NCBI GenBank assembly: GCA_947627525.1
Contig: CANQWJ010000051.1
Location: 1 to 8,184, forward strand
Length of the DNA stretch: 8,184 nucleotides
Reading direction: 5' to 3'
Source: an uncultured Bacilli bacterium
GTDB taxonomy: Bacteria; Bacillota_I; Bacilli_A; RF39; UBA660
How positions within the stretch are numbered: position 1 is the first letter of the stretch; each line of letters starts with the position of its first letter. A program made the position numbers and the translations under genes. This document shows, piece by piece, positions 1 through 6,119 of the stretch. Under the pieces are notes generated by a model. That model ran no database searches, was not told the DNA's origin, and saw nothing but the letters and a program-made list of their open reading frames with translations.

Positions 1-1209
1 CCTGAACATATTGTTTTTATTTTAGCTACAACTGAATTACATAAGGTTCCAATTACAATTGTTTCGCGTTGTCAAACTTTAGAATTTAAGAAGATAAATA
101 ATAATGATATGTTTGCAAGATTAAAAGAGATAAGTGATCTAGAGAAAATAAATATAACTGATGATGCAATTTGGGAAATTGTTAATGCATCAGATGGTGG
201 TTTAAGAGATGCTATTGGACTATTAGATATGGCTACAGCTTATACAAATGATAAGATAACAGAAGAAGATATTTATGTTATAAATGGTAATGTTTCTAAT
301 AATGAAATAGATTATTTATCTGATCTATTAATTAAGAAAGAATTAAATACATCTTTAAAAATAATTAATGACTATTTTGATACTGGTAAAGATTTAACAA
401 AGATTGTGGAAAAAGTAATAGTTAATTTAAAAGATAAAATGATAAAAGAAAACAATACAAACATTTGTTTTATAATAAATTATTTAACTGATGCAATAGA
501 TAAAATGCAAAATTCTGTTCTTGGAAAAATATATTTAGAAATTGCAATATTTAATATTTGCAAATATGCAAGTGATAAGATAGTAGATTCTAATGAAAAA
601 ACAAATGTAATTACATATCAAGAGGGGCATATAATAAAACCTAAAATTGAGAAAAAAGAAGATAACACTATAACTATAGAATCAAGCAATGAAATTGATA
701 CTAATAACAGTATCGATGAAGAGTTTAAAAAAATAAGAATCAATAATACTTTTGTTGGTGTTAACAAACAATCTTTAAATGAAATTAAAGATAAGTGGAA
801 TGATTTAAATAACTTTACTTTTGACAAAGAGTTTGGAGCACTTGTTTGTGAATTAATTGATGCAACGCCGATTGCTGCAAGTAATGAATATTTGATTCTT
901 GAATATAGTTATGATTCTTTTGTGGAAAAAGGAAATATGTATATTCAAAAATATGAAGATGCTTTAAAGAATACTATTGCTATTGATCGAAAATTAATAT
1001 TTGTTACTAAAAATGAATGGTTAGAAATAAAGAAAAATTATATAGAAAATATAAAAAATAATGTAAAATATAATTATATTGAAGAAAAACAAATGCCAGA
1101 TAATATTACTAAAAAGATTACTTCTAATTCTAAAAAAAATAGTGATATTATTGAAAAAGCAAATGAATTATTTGATATGAGTAAAATAGAAATAAAGGAG
1201 AGTGTTTAA
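1..1209 (+). CDS. dnaX: DNA polymerase III subunit gamma/tau, 5'-truncated by the window edge
   Basis: Clamp-loader ATPase subunit, which loads the beta clamp on DNA and, through the tau tail, links polymerase and helicase. The reading frame is open from base 1, and 402 residues remain. The fragment starts inside the AAA+ core: fragment residues 7-17 read ILATTELHKVP and residues 22-24 are SRC, the sensor/arginine-finger motif of this family. The P-loop and zinc-binding part must lie upstream. A helical clamp-loader domain III follows to about residue 190, then a charged, Asn/Lys/Glu-rich linker (about 195-245), then a tau-type C-terminal region (about 245-375) containing the family-like stretch KNEWLEIKKNY. 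The TAA stop lies one base before ybaB, the usual dnaX-ybaB-recR order. A7 and A8 tracts at 727-733 and 1132-1139 are possible slippage sites. Identification is firm. The apparent Met at base 109 is internal, not the start. Confidence 0.96.
   Translation, partial: PEHIVFILATTELHKVPITIVSRCQTLEFKKINNNDMFARLKEISDLEKINITDDAIWEIVNASDGGLRDAIGLLDMATAYTNDKITEEDIYVINGNVSNNEIDYLSDLLIKKELNTSLKIINDYFDTGKDLTKIVEKVIVNLKDKMIKENNTNICFIINYLTDAIDKMQNSVLGKIYLEIAIFNICKYASDKIVDSNEKTNVITYQEGHIIKPKIEKKEDNTITIESSNEIDTNNSIDEEFKKIRINNTFVGVNKQSLNEIKDKWNDLNNFTFDKEFGALVCELIDATPIAASNEYLILEYSYDSFVEKGNMYIQKYEDALKNTIAIDRKLIFVTKNEWLEIKKNYIENIKNNVKYNYIEEKQMPDNITKKITSNSKKNSDIIEKANELFDMSKIEIKESV
1194..1200 (+). promoter_or_regulatory. 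Ribosome binding site of ybaB
   Basis: AAAGGAG lies inside the last codons of dnaX, 10 bases before ATG 1211. It is only one base from the in-frame GTG at 1202, too close to serve that codon, so it decides the start of ybaB in favour of ATG 1211. Confidence 0.8.
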
Positions 1210-1210
1210 T

Positions 1211-1510
1211 ATGAATATGCAAGCTATTTTAAAACAAGCCCAAAGTTTACAAAGAGATATGCAAAAAGAACAAGAGAAAATTGAAGCAACAACATTTGAA
1301 GGAGAGAATGCTTTAGTTAAAGTGAAAGTAAATGGAAAAAAAGAAATATTGGAGGTTAATATTGATAAATCAGCAACTTTAGAAAGTGATGATATCGAAG
1401 CATTACAAGATATGATTATGCTTGCTGTTAATGATGCTATGAAAAAAGTCGATAAGATGACGCAAGAAAAAATGGGAAAATTTGCTAACGGAATGCCAGG
1501 ACTATTTTAA
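1211..1510 (+). CDS. ybaB: YbaB/EbfC family nucleoid-associated DNA-binding protein
   Basis: Small dimeric DNA-binding protein of the YbaB/EbfC family (YaaK in B. subtilis), thought to coat the nucleoid. It is 99 residues, normal for the family. Visible features are an N-terminal amphipathic helix starting MNMQAILKQAQSLQRDMQ, a central beta region with VKVKVNGKKEILEVNID, a C-terminal helix with ALQDMIMLAVNDAMKKVD, and the typical Gly/Pro-rich end (GMPGLF). The chosen start is ATG 1211, supported by AAAGGAG at 1194-1200; an upstream GTG at 1202 is less likely. It sits one base after dnaX, and its stop shares the sequence TAATG with the recR start, so translation of ybaB and recR is probably coupled. 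The dnaX-ybaB-recR trio is conserved across many bacteria, which supports the call. Confidence 0.95.
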   Translation: MNMQAILKQAQSLQRDMQKEQEKIEATTFEGENALVKVKVNGKKEILEVNIDKSATLESDDIEALQDMIMLAVNDAMKKVDKMTQEKMGKFANGMPGLF

Positions 1511-2106
1511 TGTATCCCGATAGTTTAAGAAATTTAATTGAAAGTTTTAAATTACTACCAGGAATAGGTGAGAAATCAGCTGAAAGAATGGCTTTTTTCA
1601 TTCTTGATCTCGATGAGGAAAAAACGGATTTCTTTACTGATAGTATAAAAGAAGTTAAAACTAAAATAAAAAAATGTCCCATTTGTTCCAATATAACTGA
1701 AAATGAAATATGTTCAATATGTGCTGATAAAAATCGTAATAAGGATTTATTATGCGTTTTAGAAGATAAGAAAAATATATTTTTATTTGAAAAATTAGGA
1801 AGTTATAATGGATATTATCATGTTATTGATAATTTAATATCACCATTAGATGGAATCAATCCTGAAGACATTGGTTTAGAAAAACTATTAAAAAGAATTA
1901 AAGAAGGTAGTTTTAAAGAAGTTATAATTGCTGTTAAACCAAGCATTGAGGGAGAGACTACTAGTCTATATATAAAGAAAATTTTAGAGGGTTTAAATAT
2001 TAAAGTAACCCGTATTGCTAGCGGAATTCCAATTGGTGCTGATATGGAATATATTGATTCTATAACATTGGAAAGAGCATTAACTGATCGTAAAGAAATA
2101 GAATAA
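1510..2106 (+). CDS. recR: Recombination mediator protein RecR
   Basis: RecR works with RecO (and RecF) to load RecA on SSB-coated single-stranded DNA during gap repair. Length is 198 residues, the family norm. In order: a helix-hairpin-helix region with LLPGIGEKSAERMAFF (15-30); a four-cysteine zinc site at C56, C59, C68 and C71; a Toprim domain beginning near LLCVLED; the motif IEGETTSLYI (146-155); and a C-terminal part with RIASGIPIGADMEY and the closing LERALTDR. The start ATG overlaps the last base of the ybaB stop and has no strong ribosome binding site, pointing to translational coupling. One unusual residue is K143, where the family normally has Asn before PxxEGE. The stop codon forms the base of the hairpin that precedes the next gene. 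Confidence 0.97.
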   Translation: MYPDSLRNLIESFKLLPGIGEKSAERMAFFILDLDEEKTDFFTDSIKEVKTKIKKCPICSNITENEICSICADKNRNKDLLCVLEDKKNIFLFEKLGSYNGYYHVIDNLISPLDGINPEDIGLEKLLKRIKEGSFKEVIIAVKPSIEGETTSLYIKKILEGLNIKVTRIASGIPIGADMEYIDSITLERALTDRKEIE

Positions 2107-2147
2107 TGAACACATCTAAAATCATAAATTTTAATAGGTGTGTTTAT
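2106..2147 (+). promoter_or_regulatory. Hairpin covering the ribosome binding site and start of the bofA-like gene
   Basis: Bases 2106-2117 pair with 2136-2147 over 12 consecutive positions (three G-C, two G-U, the rest A-U). An adjacent 2118-2135 A-T pair, or an inner five-pair stem (2118-2122 with 2128-2132), can extend it. The right arm contains AGGTG at 2136-2140, the likely ribosome binding site, and two bases of ATG 2146. The left arm begins at the last base of the recR stop codon. A ribosome ending recR would therefore open the stem and free the next start site. The pairing is seen directly; the coupling role is inference. No T-tract follows, so it does not look like a transcription terminator. 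Confidence 0.6.
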
Positions 2148-2325
2148 GATTAAAAAATTTATTCAAAAATTGGTTTTAAGCTTCTTTTTATTGTATTGGT
2201 TTAATAAAATAGGATTAAATTTTAATATGCTCATTCCTATAAATATCGTTACGCTAGCAATTGTTTATTTTCTTGATTTTCCTGGATTAGCAATGTTAAT
2301 CATATCTTTAATAGTATTATTTTAG
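2146..2325 (+). CDS. Short BofA-like (pro-sigma-K processing inhibitor family) membrane protein
   Basis: A 59-residue, highly hydrophobic protein with two or three membrane-associated stretches (about 8-20, 28-43, 45-59) after a basic N-terminus (MIKKFIQK). It lines up without gaps with the C-terminal half of B. subtilis BofA, as I recall that sequence: N20, G23, PIN (31-33), VT (35-36), AI (38-39), PG (46-47) and A49 are shared. bofA also lies shortly after recR in B. subtilis. BofA there holds the SpoIVFB intramembrane protease inactive. This protein lacks BofA's N-terminal membrane region, and an in-frame TAA at 2125-2127 shows that the short N-terminus is real rather than a wrong start. 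ATG 2146 is chosen over GTG 2140 because AGGTG (2136-2140) is correctly spaced. Its function here is unknown; a sporulation role cannot be assumed. Confidence 0.72.
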   Translation: MIKKFIQKLVLSFFLLYWFNKIGLNFNMLIPINIVTLAIVYFLDFPGLAMLIISLIVLF

Positions 2326-2330
2326 GAGGT
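2324..2330 (+). promoter_or_regulatory. Strong ribosome binding site of holB
   Basis: AGGAGGT overlaps the TAG stop of the bofA-like gene and lies four bases before ATG 2335. This confirms the holB start and suggests stop/restart coupling between the two genes. Confidence 0.85.
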
Positions 2331-2334
2331 AAAT

Positions 2335-3192
2335 ATGTTAGAAAAATACAAAGATGATTATGTCGAATTTTATACAATTATGAATAATGCTATTAAAGAA
2401 GATAAAATAAGTCATGCTTATATGTTTGAATTAGATGAAGCAATTGATATAGATACTTTTATCAAAGATATGTGCAAAATATTAATGATTAGAAATAAAA
2501 AAGAAAATGAATATTTAAATACTTTAATTGATAGTGGAAATTATCCCAATATTAAAATAATTAAAGCTGATAGTTTATGGATAAAAAAAGAGCAAATATT
2601 AGAAATTCAAAATGATTTTAGAAAAGAGTCTTTTGATAATAATTTAAAAATATATGTAATAGAAGATGCTTCAAAATTAAATAAGTCTTCAGCAAATACT
2701 TTGTTGAAGTTTTTAGAGGAACCAGAAGATAATATTGTTGCTATTTTATTAACTAAGAATAAATATAGTGTTATTAAAACAATTTTATCTAGATGTATAA
2801 ATATTAGTTTAAAAAAGAAAACATATTTAGAATTAGACAAGGAAGATATTAGTTATAAATTCGTTGAGATTATTGAGAAATATCAAAAAAGGTCTTTACC
2901 ATATTTATATCAATTAGTATCAGATAATGATTTAGAAAGAAAAGATTTTCTTGTTGTTTTAGAACAAGTTCAAAGAATATATAGTGATTTACTTCATAAT
3001 AGTAATTCATTTGATTCTAAATATAATTATTTTAAAAATGGTGCATTAGATTCTTTAGATTATGAAAAAGATCAAGATAAAATAATTAAAAAAATTGAAG
3101 CAATTAATGAAAGTAGTAATTATTTGAATTATAATGTTAATATAAAAACAGTAATAGATAAAATAATAGCTGATGTATATGGTGGTGAATAA
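2335..3192 (+). CDS. holB: DNA polymerase III subunit delta'
   Basis: Clamp-loader delta' subunit, partner of DnaX and delta in opening and loading the beta clamp. It is 285 residues, shorter than B. subtilis HolB (about 330). Diagnostic parts are SHAYMF (26-31), the degenerate Walker B strand VIEDAS (108-113), SANTLLKFLEEP (119-130) and the arginine-finger SRC motif (152-154), then a helical C-terminal clamp-loader region ending near NVNIKTVIDKII. The usual P-loop position after SHAYMF reads ELDEAIDI, with no GxGK motif, and the four-cysteine zinc module normally found before the 'sGNhPD' region is absent (here DSGNYPN). Delta' does not need to bind ATP, so loss of the P-loop is tolerable. 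Position immediately upstream of ricT matches B. subtilis. The start is fixed by a strong ribosome binding site at 2324-2330. Confidence 0.93.
   Translation: MLEKYKDDYVEFYTIMNNAIKEDKISHAYMFELDEAIDIDTFIKDMCKILMIRNKKENEYLNTLIDSGNYPNIKIIKADSLWIKKEQILEIQNDFRKESFDNNLKIYVIEDASKLNKSSANTLLKFLEEPEDNIVAILLTKNKYSVIKTILSRCINISLKKKTYLELDKEDISYKFVEIIEKYQKRSLPYLYQLVSDNDLERKDFLVVLEQVQRIYSDLLHNSNSFDSKYNYFKNGALDSLDYEKDQDKIIKKIEAINESSNYLNYNVNIKTVIDKIIADVYGGE
3181..3187 (+). promoter_or_regulatory. Ribosome binding site of ricT
   Basis: GGTGGTG, within the last codons of holB, lies six bases before ATG 3194. It favours that start over the in-frame upstream ATG at 3173. Confidence 0.6.
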
Positions 3193-3193
3193 T

Positions 3194-3988
3194 ATGTATG
3201 AAGTAGTAGCAGTAAAGTTTATTAACTCAAATCGTGTTTATTATTTTGCAACAAATAAATTAAAAATTAATAATGGTGATAAAGTAATTGTTGAAACTGA
3301 AAAGGGAATGCAATTTGGAACAGTAATGAGTGATCCTTCCGAAATGTCTGAAGAAAAGTTAGTCTTTCCTTTGAAAAATATAATACGGGTTGCTAATAAA
3401 GATGATTTAAAGCAAGAGAAAATAAATGAAGAAAAAGGTAAAAAAGCTTTAAAAGATGCTAGATCTATTGCTGAAAAATTAGATTTAGATATGAACTTTA
3501 TAGATGCAACATTTACCTTTGATCGTAAGCAATTAATATTAAACTTTTTAGCTGACGAAAGAATTGATTTTAGAGAGTTGGCTAAGAAACTAGCTTCTAT
3601 TTATAAGACAAGAATTGAATTGAGACAAATTGGTGTAAGAGATAAAGCTAAAGAAATAGGTGGTATTGGTCCTTGTGGTCGCTTTTTATGTTGTAGTACC
3701 TTCTTAAATGATTTTAATAGTGTATCTATCAATATGGCTAAAAACCAATATATAGCTTTAAATCCAACAAAGATAAATGGTATTTGTGGGAGATTGTTAT
3801 GTTGTCTAAATTATGAAGATGATCAATATAAAGAAATGAAAAAGGAATATCCACCAATTGGTTCAATAATTAAAGATGGTGATGAAACAGTCAAAGTTGT
3901 CAGTCATAATTTATTTAAGAGAACTTATACAGTTGAGAGGCCGGGAAAAATTTTAGAGGAAAGAAACTTAGATGAAAGTAGTAAATGA
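3194..3988 (+). CDS. ricT: RicT/YaaT (PSP1 domain) RNase Y-associated iron-sulfur protein
   Basis: Member of the PSP1/YaaT family. In B. subtilis, RicT joins RicA (YmcA) and RicF (YlbF) in a complex that carries Fe-S clusters and promotes RNase Y-dependent mRNA processing. It is 264 residues, close to the usual size of about 275. The N-terminus MYEVVAVKF is followed by a PSP1-type region, including DATFTFDRKQLILNFLADE. Two cysteine motifs follow: GPCGRFLCC with C161, C166 and C167, and GICGRLLCC with C198, C203 and C204, the presumed cluster ligands. All six cysteines are present, so the protein should be functional, provided RicA and RicF exist elsewhere. Start ATG 3194 lies one base after the holB stop with GGTGGTG upstream; an earlier ATG at 3173 would add seven residues foreign to the family. 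The 3' end overlaps trmN6 by 17 bases. In B. subtilis yabA lies between ricT and yabB; it is missing here. Confidence 0.95.
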   Translation: MYEVVAVKFINSNRVYYFATNKLKINNGDKVIVETEKGMQFGTVMSDPSEMSEEKLVFPLKNIIRVANKDDLKQEKINEEKGKKALKDARSIAEKLDLDMNFIDATFTFDRKQLILNFLADERIDFRELAKKLASIYKTRIELRQIGVRDKAKEIGGIGPCGRFLCCSTFLNDFNSVSINMAKNQYIALNPTKINGICGRLLCCLNYEDDQYKEMKKEYPPIGSIIKDGDETVKVVSHNLFKRTYTVERPGKILEERNLDESSK

Positions 3989-4697
3989 TTTATTAGGATA
4001 TGATAATTTAAAAATAGTTCAAAATCCTGATTGGTTTAGTTTTTCTTTAGATTCTGTCTTATTACCCAATTTTGTTACTATTAATAAAAATGTTAAAAAT
4101 ATTCTTGATTTAGGAACTGGTAATGCGCCTATTCCGTTAATTTTATCAACTTTGACAAAGGCGAAAATCTATGGCATTGAAATTCAAGAAGATGTCTATG
4201 ATTTAGCTCAAGAATCAATCTCTATAAATAAATTAGATGATCAAATAAAAATTATTAATGATGATATGAAAAAATTAGACCAATATTTTGATGCTAATTT
4301 TTTTGACGTTATTGTATCTAATCCACCATATTTTCGACTAGAAGAACTTTCCAAGCAAAATGATGATGAACATAAGACGATTGCGCGTCATGAAAAGAAT
4401 ATCAATTTAGCTGAGTTAATAAAGATTGCTCGTAAATATTTAAATAATAATGGTACTTTCGCAATGATTCATCGTACTGATCGTCTAATTGAAATAATAG
4501 AAGAAATGCGAAAAAATAATATTGAACCTAAGAAAGTGCAATTTATTTATCCGAAGAAAAATAGTGAATCAAATATGGTTCTAATTGAAGGAAGAAAGAA
4601 TGGCCATCCTGGACTAATCGTTAAAGAACCTTTATTTATTCATGATGAACAAGGTAATTATTTAGATGAAATAAACAAATTATTTTTTAGGAGGTAA
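3972..4697 (+). CDS. trmN6: tRNA1(Val) (adenine(37)-N6)-methyltransferase, YabB/TrmN6 family
   Basis: SAM-dependent, class I N6-adenine methyltransferase expected to modify A37 of tRNA-Val. It is 241 residues, typical for the family. The N-terminus has the family signature LKIVQ...FSFSLDSVLL (13-31). The SAM-binding motif I is ILDLGTGNAPIP (44-55), and the acidic motif II strand IYGIEIQ follows. The catalytic NPPY motif is at 117-120, where Asn, Pro and Tyr hold the flipped adenine. The start overlaps the ricT end by 17 bases; AGAGGA (3955-3960) lies 11 bases upstream, and the conserved N-terminal block begins soon after, so no later start fits. Its last codons (Phe-Arg-Arg-stop) are also the ribosome binding site for rsmI. 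The family is certain; the exact tRNA substrate is taken from characterised homologues. Confidence 0.9.
   Translation: MKVVNDLLGYDNLKIVQNPDWFSFSLDSVLLPNFVTINKNVKNILDLGTGNAPIPLILSTLTKAKIYGIEIQEDVYDLAQESISINKLDDQIKIINDDMKKLDQYFDANFFDVIVSNPPYFRLEELSKQNDDEHKTIARHEKNINLAELIKIARKYLNNNGTFAMIHRTDRLIEIIEEMRKNNIEPKKVQFIYPKKNSESNMVLIEGRKNGHPGLIVKEPLFIHDEQGNYLDEINKLFFRR
4689..4694 (+). promoter_or_regulatory. Ribosome binding site of rsmI inside the trmN6 C-terminus
   Basis: AGGAGG encodes the final Arg-Arg of TrmN6, directly before its TAA, and lies five bases before ATG 4700. It fixes the rsmI start. Confidence 0.85.
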
Positions 4698-4699
4698 TT

Positions 4700-5545
4700 A
4701 TGAGTCAAAAGAGTTATGATGGTAGTAATGCTTTATATTTAATTCCAACACCAATTGGTAACTTTGATGATATGACTTTGCGTTCAATAGAGACATTGAA
4801 ATTAGTCGATGTCTTATTTTGTGAAGATACGAGAATAACTAAGCAAATGTTATCACGATTAGAAATTAATAAAAAGTTAGTTAGTTCTAATGATCATAAT
4901 GAAGAAAGTACTAAATCTTTGGCAGTTCAATATTTAGAAGAAGGTAAGAATGTTGGAATTGTTACTGATCGTGGAACACCAATTATTAGTGATCCAGGAT
5001 ATAAAATAGTTGAAGAAGTTATCAAAAAGGGTTATAATGTAATACCGTTACCTGGTGCAAATGCTTTGATACCAGCTTTAATTTCATCGGGATTAAATCC
5101 TTCACCTTTTATGTTTTATGGCTTTTTAAACGCTAAAAAGAGTAAACGTGAAAAAGAGTTGGAAAATTTAAAGAATTATCCAGTTACAATTATTTTTTAT
5201 GAAGCTCCACATCGTATTATTGAAATGCTTGAATCTCTTAAAAATATATTTGGTGATAGAAAAGTAGCCATTGCTCGTGAGATTTCTAAAATGTATGAGG
5301 AAATATATCGTGGCACAATTAGTGAAGTAATCGATGAATTGAGTAGCCAGGAAATAAGAGGTGAATTCGTCGTCGTTGTTGAAGGAAATACCAAAAAAGT
5401 TAATTTTGATGATATGACTATTGAAGAACATATCAATATGTATATAGAAGAAGGTTTATCAGAAAAAGATGCTTTAAAGAAAGTCGCAAAAGATCGTAAT
5501 ACGACAAAGTCAGAGATTTATAAAGCTTATCATATAGGGAAGTGA
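4700..5545 (+). CDS. rsmI: 16S rRNA (cytidine(1402)-2'-O)-methyltransferase
   Basis: Tetrapyrrole-methylase-fold enzyme that adds the 2'-O-methyl group to C1402 in the decoding centre of 16S rRNA, using SAM. It has 281 residues, typical length. Motifs in order: LYLIPTPIGN (12-21), CEDTR (41-45), TDRGTPIISDPG (89-100), PLPGANA (116-122) and EAPHR (168-172), then REISK and GEFVVVVEG. The C-terminal 50 residues (about 235-281) form a small helical region with SEKDALKKVAKDRNTTKSEIYKAY, resembling the helix-turn-helix tail often found on RsmI. Residue 91 is Arg where Ala is usual (DAGTP to DRGTP), a small deviation in the SAM-site loop. It follows trmN6 by two bases. In B. subtilis yazA lies between yabB and yabC; it is absent here. 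Confidence 0.96.
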   Translation: MSQKSYDGSNALYLIPTPIGNFDDMTLRSIETLKLVDVLFCEDTRITKQMLSRLEINKKLVSSNDHNEESTKSLAVQYLEEGKNVGIVTDRGTPIISDPGYKIVEEVIKKGYNVIPLPGANALIPALISSGLNPSPFMFYGFLNAKKSKREKELENLKNYPVTIIFYEAPHRIIEMLESLKNIFGDRKVAIAREISKMYEEIYRGTISEVIDELSSQEIRGEFVVVVEGNTKKVNFDDMTIEEHINMYIEEGLSEKDALKKVAKDRNTTKSEIYKAYHIGK

Positions 5546-5549
5546 TGTT

Positions 5550-6110
5550 ATGAAGTTGATAGTAGGATTAGGAAATCCAGGAAAAGAGTATGAAAAGACT
5601 CGTCATAATATGGGATTCATGTTTATAGATGATTACGCTAAAAAAAAGAATGTTGAAATTACTAAGAAAAAGTTTCAGGGATTATATATTGAATTCATTA
5701 ATAATGGTGAAAAGACAATTCTTTTAAAACCGCAATCTTATATCAATCTATCTGGTGAAGTAGTTAAATCTTTTGTTGATTTTTATAAGATTAATATTGA
5801 AGATATTTTAATTATCAATGATGATTTAGACTTACCAATTGGTAAATATAAACTTCGTCCTACTGGTTCAAGTGGGGGACATAATGGTTTAAAAAATATT
5901 GAAGCACATCTTCATACTCAAGATTATAAAAGACTAAAAATAGGTATTTCTAATAATAAAGAAATGGATACAAAAGATTATGTTTTGGGTGATATATCAA
6001 AAGAAAATCAAAAAATAATAGATGAATTAAAAGATACTGTTAATAATATAATAGACGATTTCTATAAATTAGATTTTGAAGCATTAATGGCCAAATATAA
6101 TCACAAATAG
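5550..6110 (+). CDS. pth: Peptidyl-tRNA hydrolase
   Basis: Cleaves the ester bond of peptidyl-tRNAs dropped from ribosomes, freeing tRNA for reuse; cytosolic. It is 186 residues, the standard Pth size. Key residues are all visible: N9 in GLGNPG, the catalytic H19 in TRHNMG, N66 in KPQSYINLSG, D91 in NDDLDLPIG, and N112 in SSGGHNGL, matching E. coli N10, H20, N68, D93 and N114. The conserved RLKIGIS and the YVLGD motif follow (about 130-148), and a C-terminal helix closes the protein. ATG 5550 is four bases after the rsmI stop, with a modest GGGA ribosome binding site at 5537-5540. The pth-mfd adjacency agrees with other Firmicutes. Its TAG stop is part of the mfd ribosome binding site. Confidence 0.97.
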   Translation: MKLIVGLGNPGKEYEKTRHNMGFMFIDDYAKKKNVEITKKKFQGLYIEFINNGEKTILLKPQSYINLSGEVVKSFVDFYKINIEDILIINDDLDLPIGKYKLRPTGSSGGHNGLKNIEAHLHTQDYKRLKIGISNNKEMDTKDYVLGDISKENQKIIDELKDTVNNIIDDFYKLDFEALMAKYNHK

Positions 6111-6115
6111 GAGGG
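6109..6115 (+). promoter_or_regulatory. Strong ribosome binding site of mfd
   Basis: AGGAGGG overlaps the pth TAG stop and lies four bases before ATG 6120, fixing the mfd start and suggesting coupling to pth. Confidence 0.85.
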
Positions 6116-6119
6116 TTAT

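Noticed and set aside
109..111. ATG as the start of the first gene
   Set aside because: Codons 1-36 upstream are open and encode conserved DnaX sequence (ATTELHKVP, SRC), so this Met is internal.
618..827. Minus-strand open frame opposite the dnaX linker, hydrophobic
   Set aside because: Its Leu/Ser/Ile-rich composition is what the complement of Lys/Asn/Glu codons gives; no ribosome site or family match is visible.
1202..1210. Upstream GTG start for ybaB adding three residues
   Set aside because: The ribosome site AAAGGAG ends only one base before this GTG; spacing suits ATG 1211, and the protein then matches family length.
2106..2147. Intrinsic transcription terminator after recR
   Set aside because: The stem is followed by ATGATTAAAA rather than a T-tract, and it overlaps the next gene's start.
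2607..2840. Minus-strand open frame opposite holB
   Set aside because: A shadow of holB with no independent support.
3173..3193. Upstream ATG start for ricT overlapping holB
   Set aside because: The added residues do not resemble the family, and ATG 3194 has a properly spaced ribosome site and the expected MYEVVAVKF start.
5168..5436. Two overlapping minus-strand open frames opposite rsmI
   Set aside because: They lie wholly opposite a strongly supported gene, overlap each other in different frames, and show no recognisable domain.
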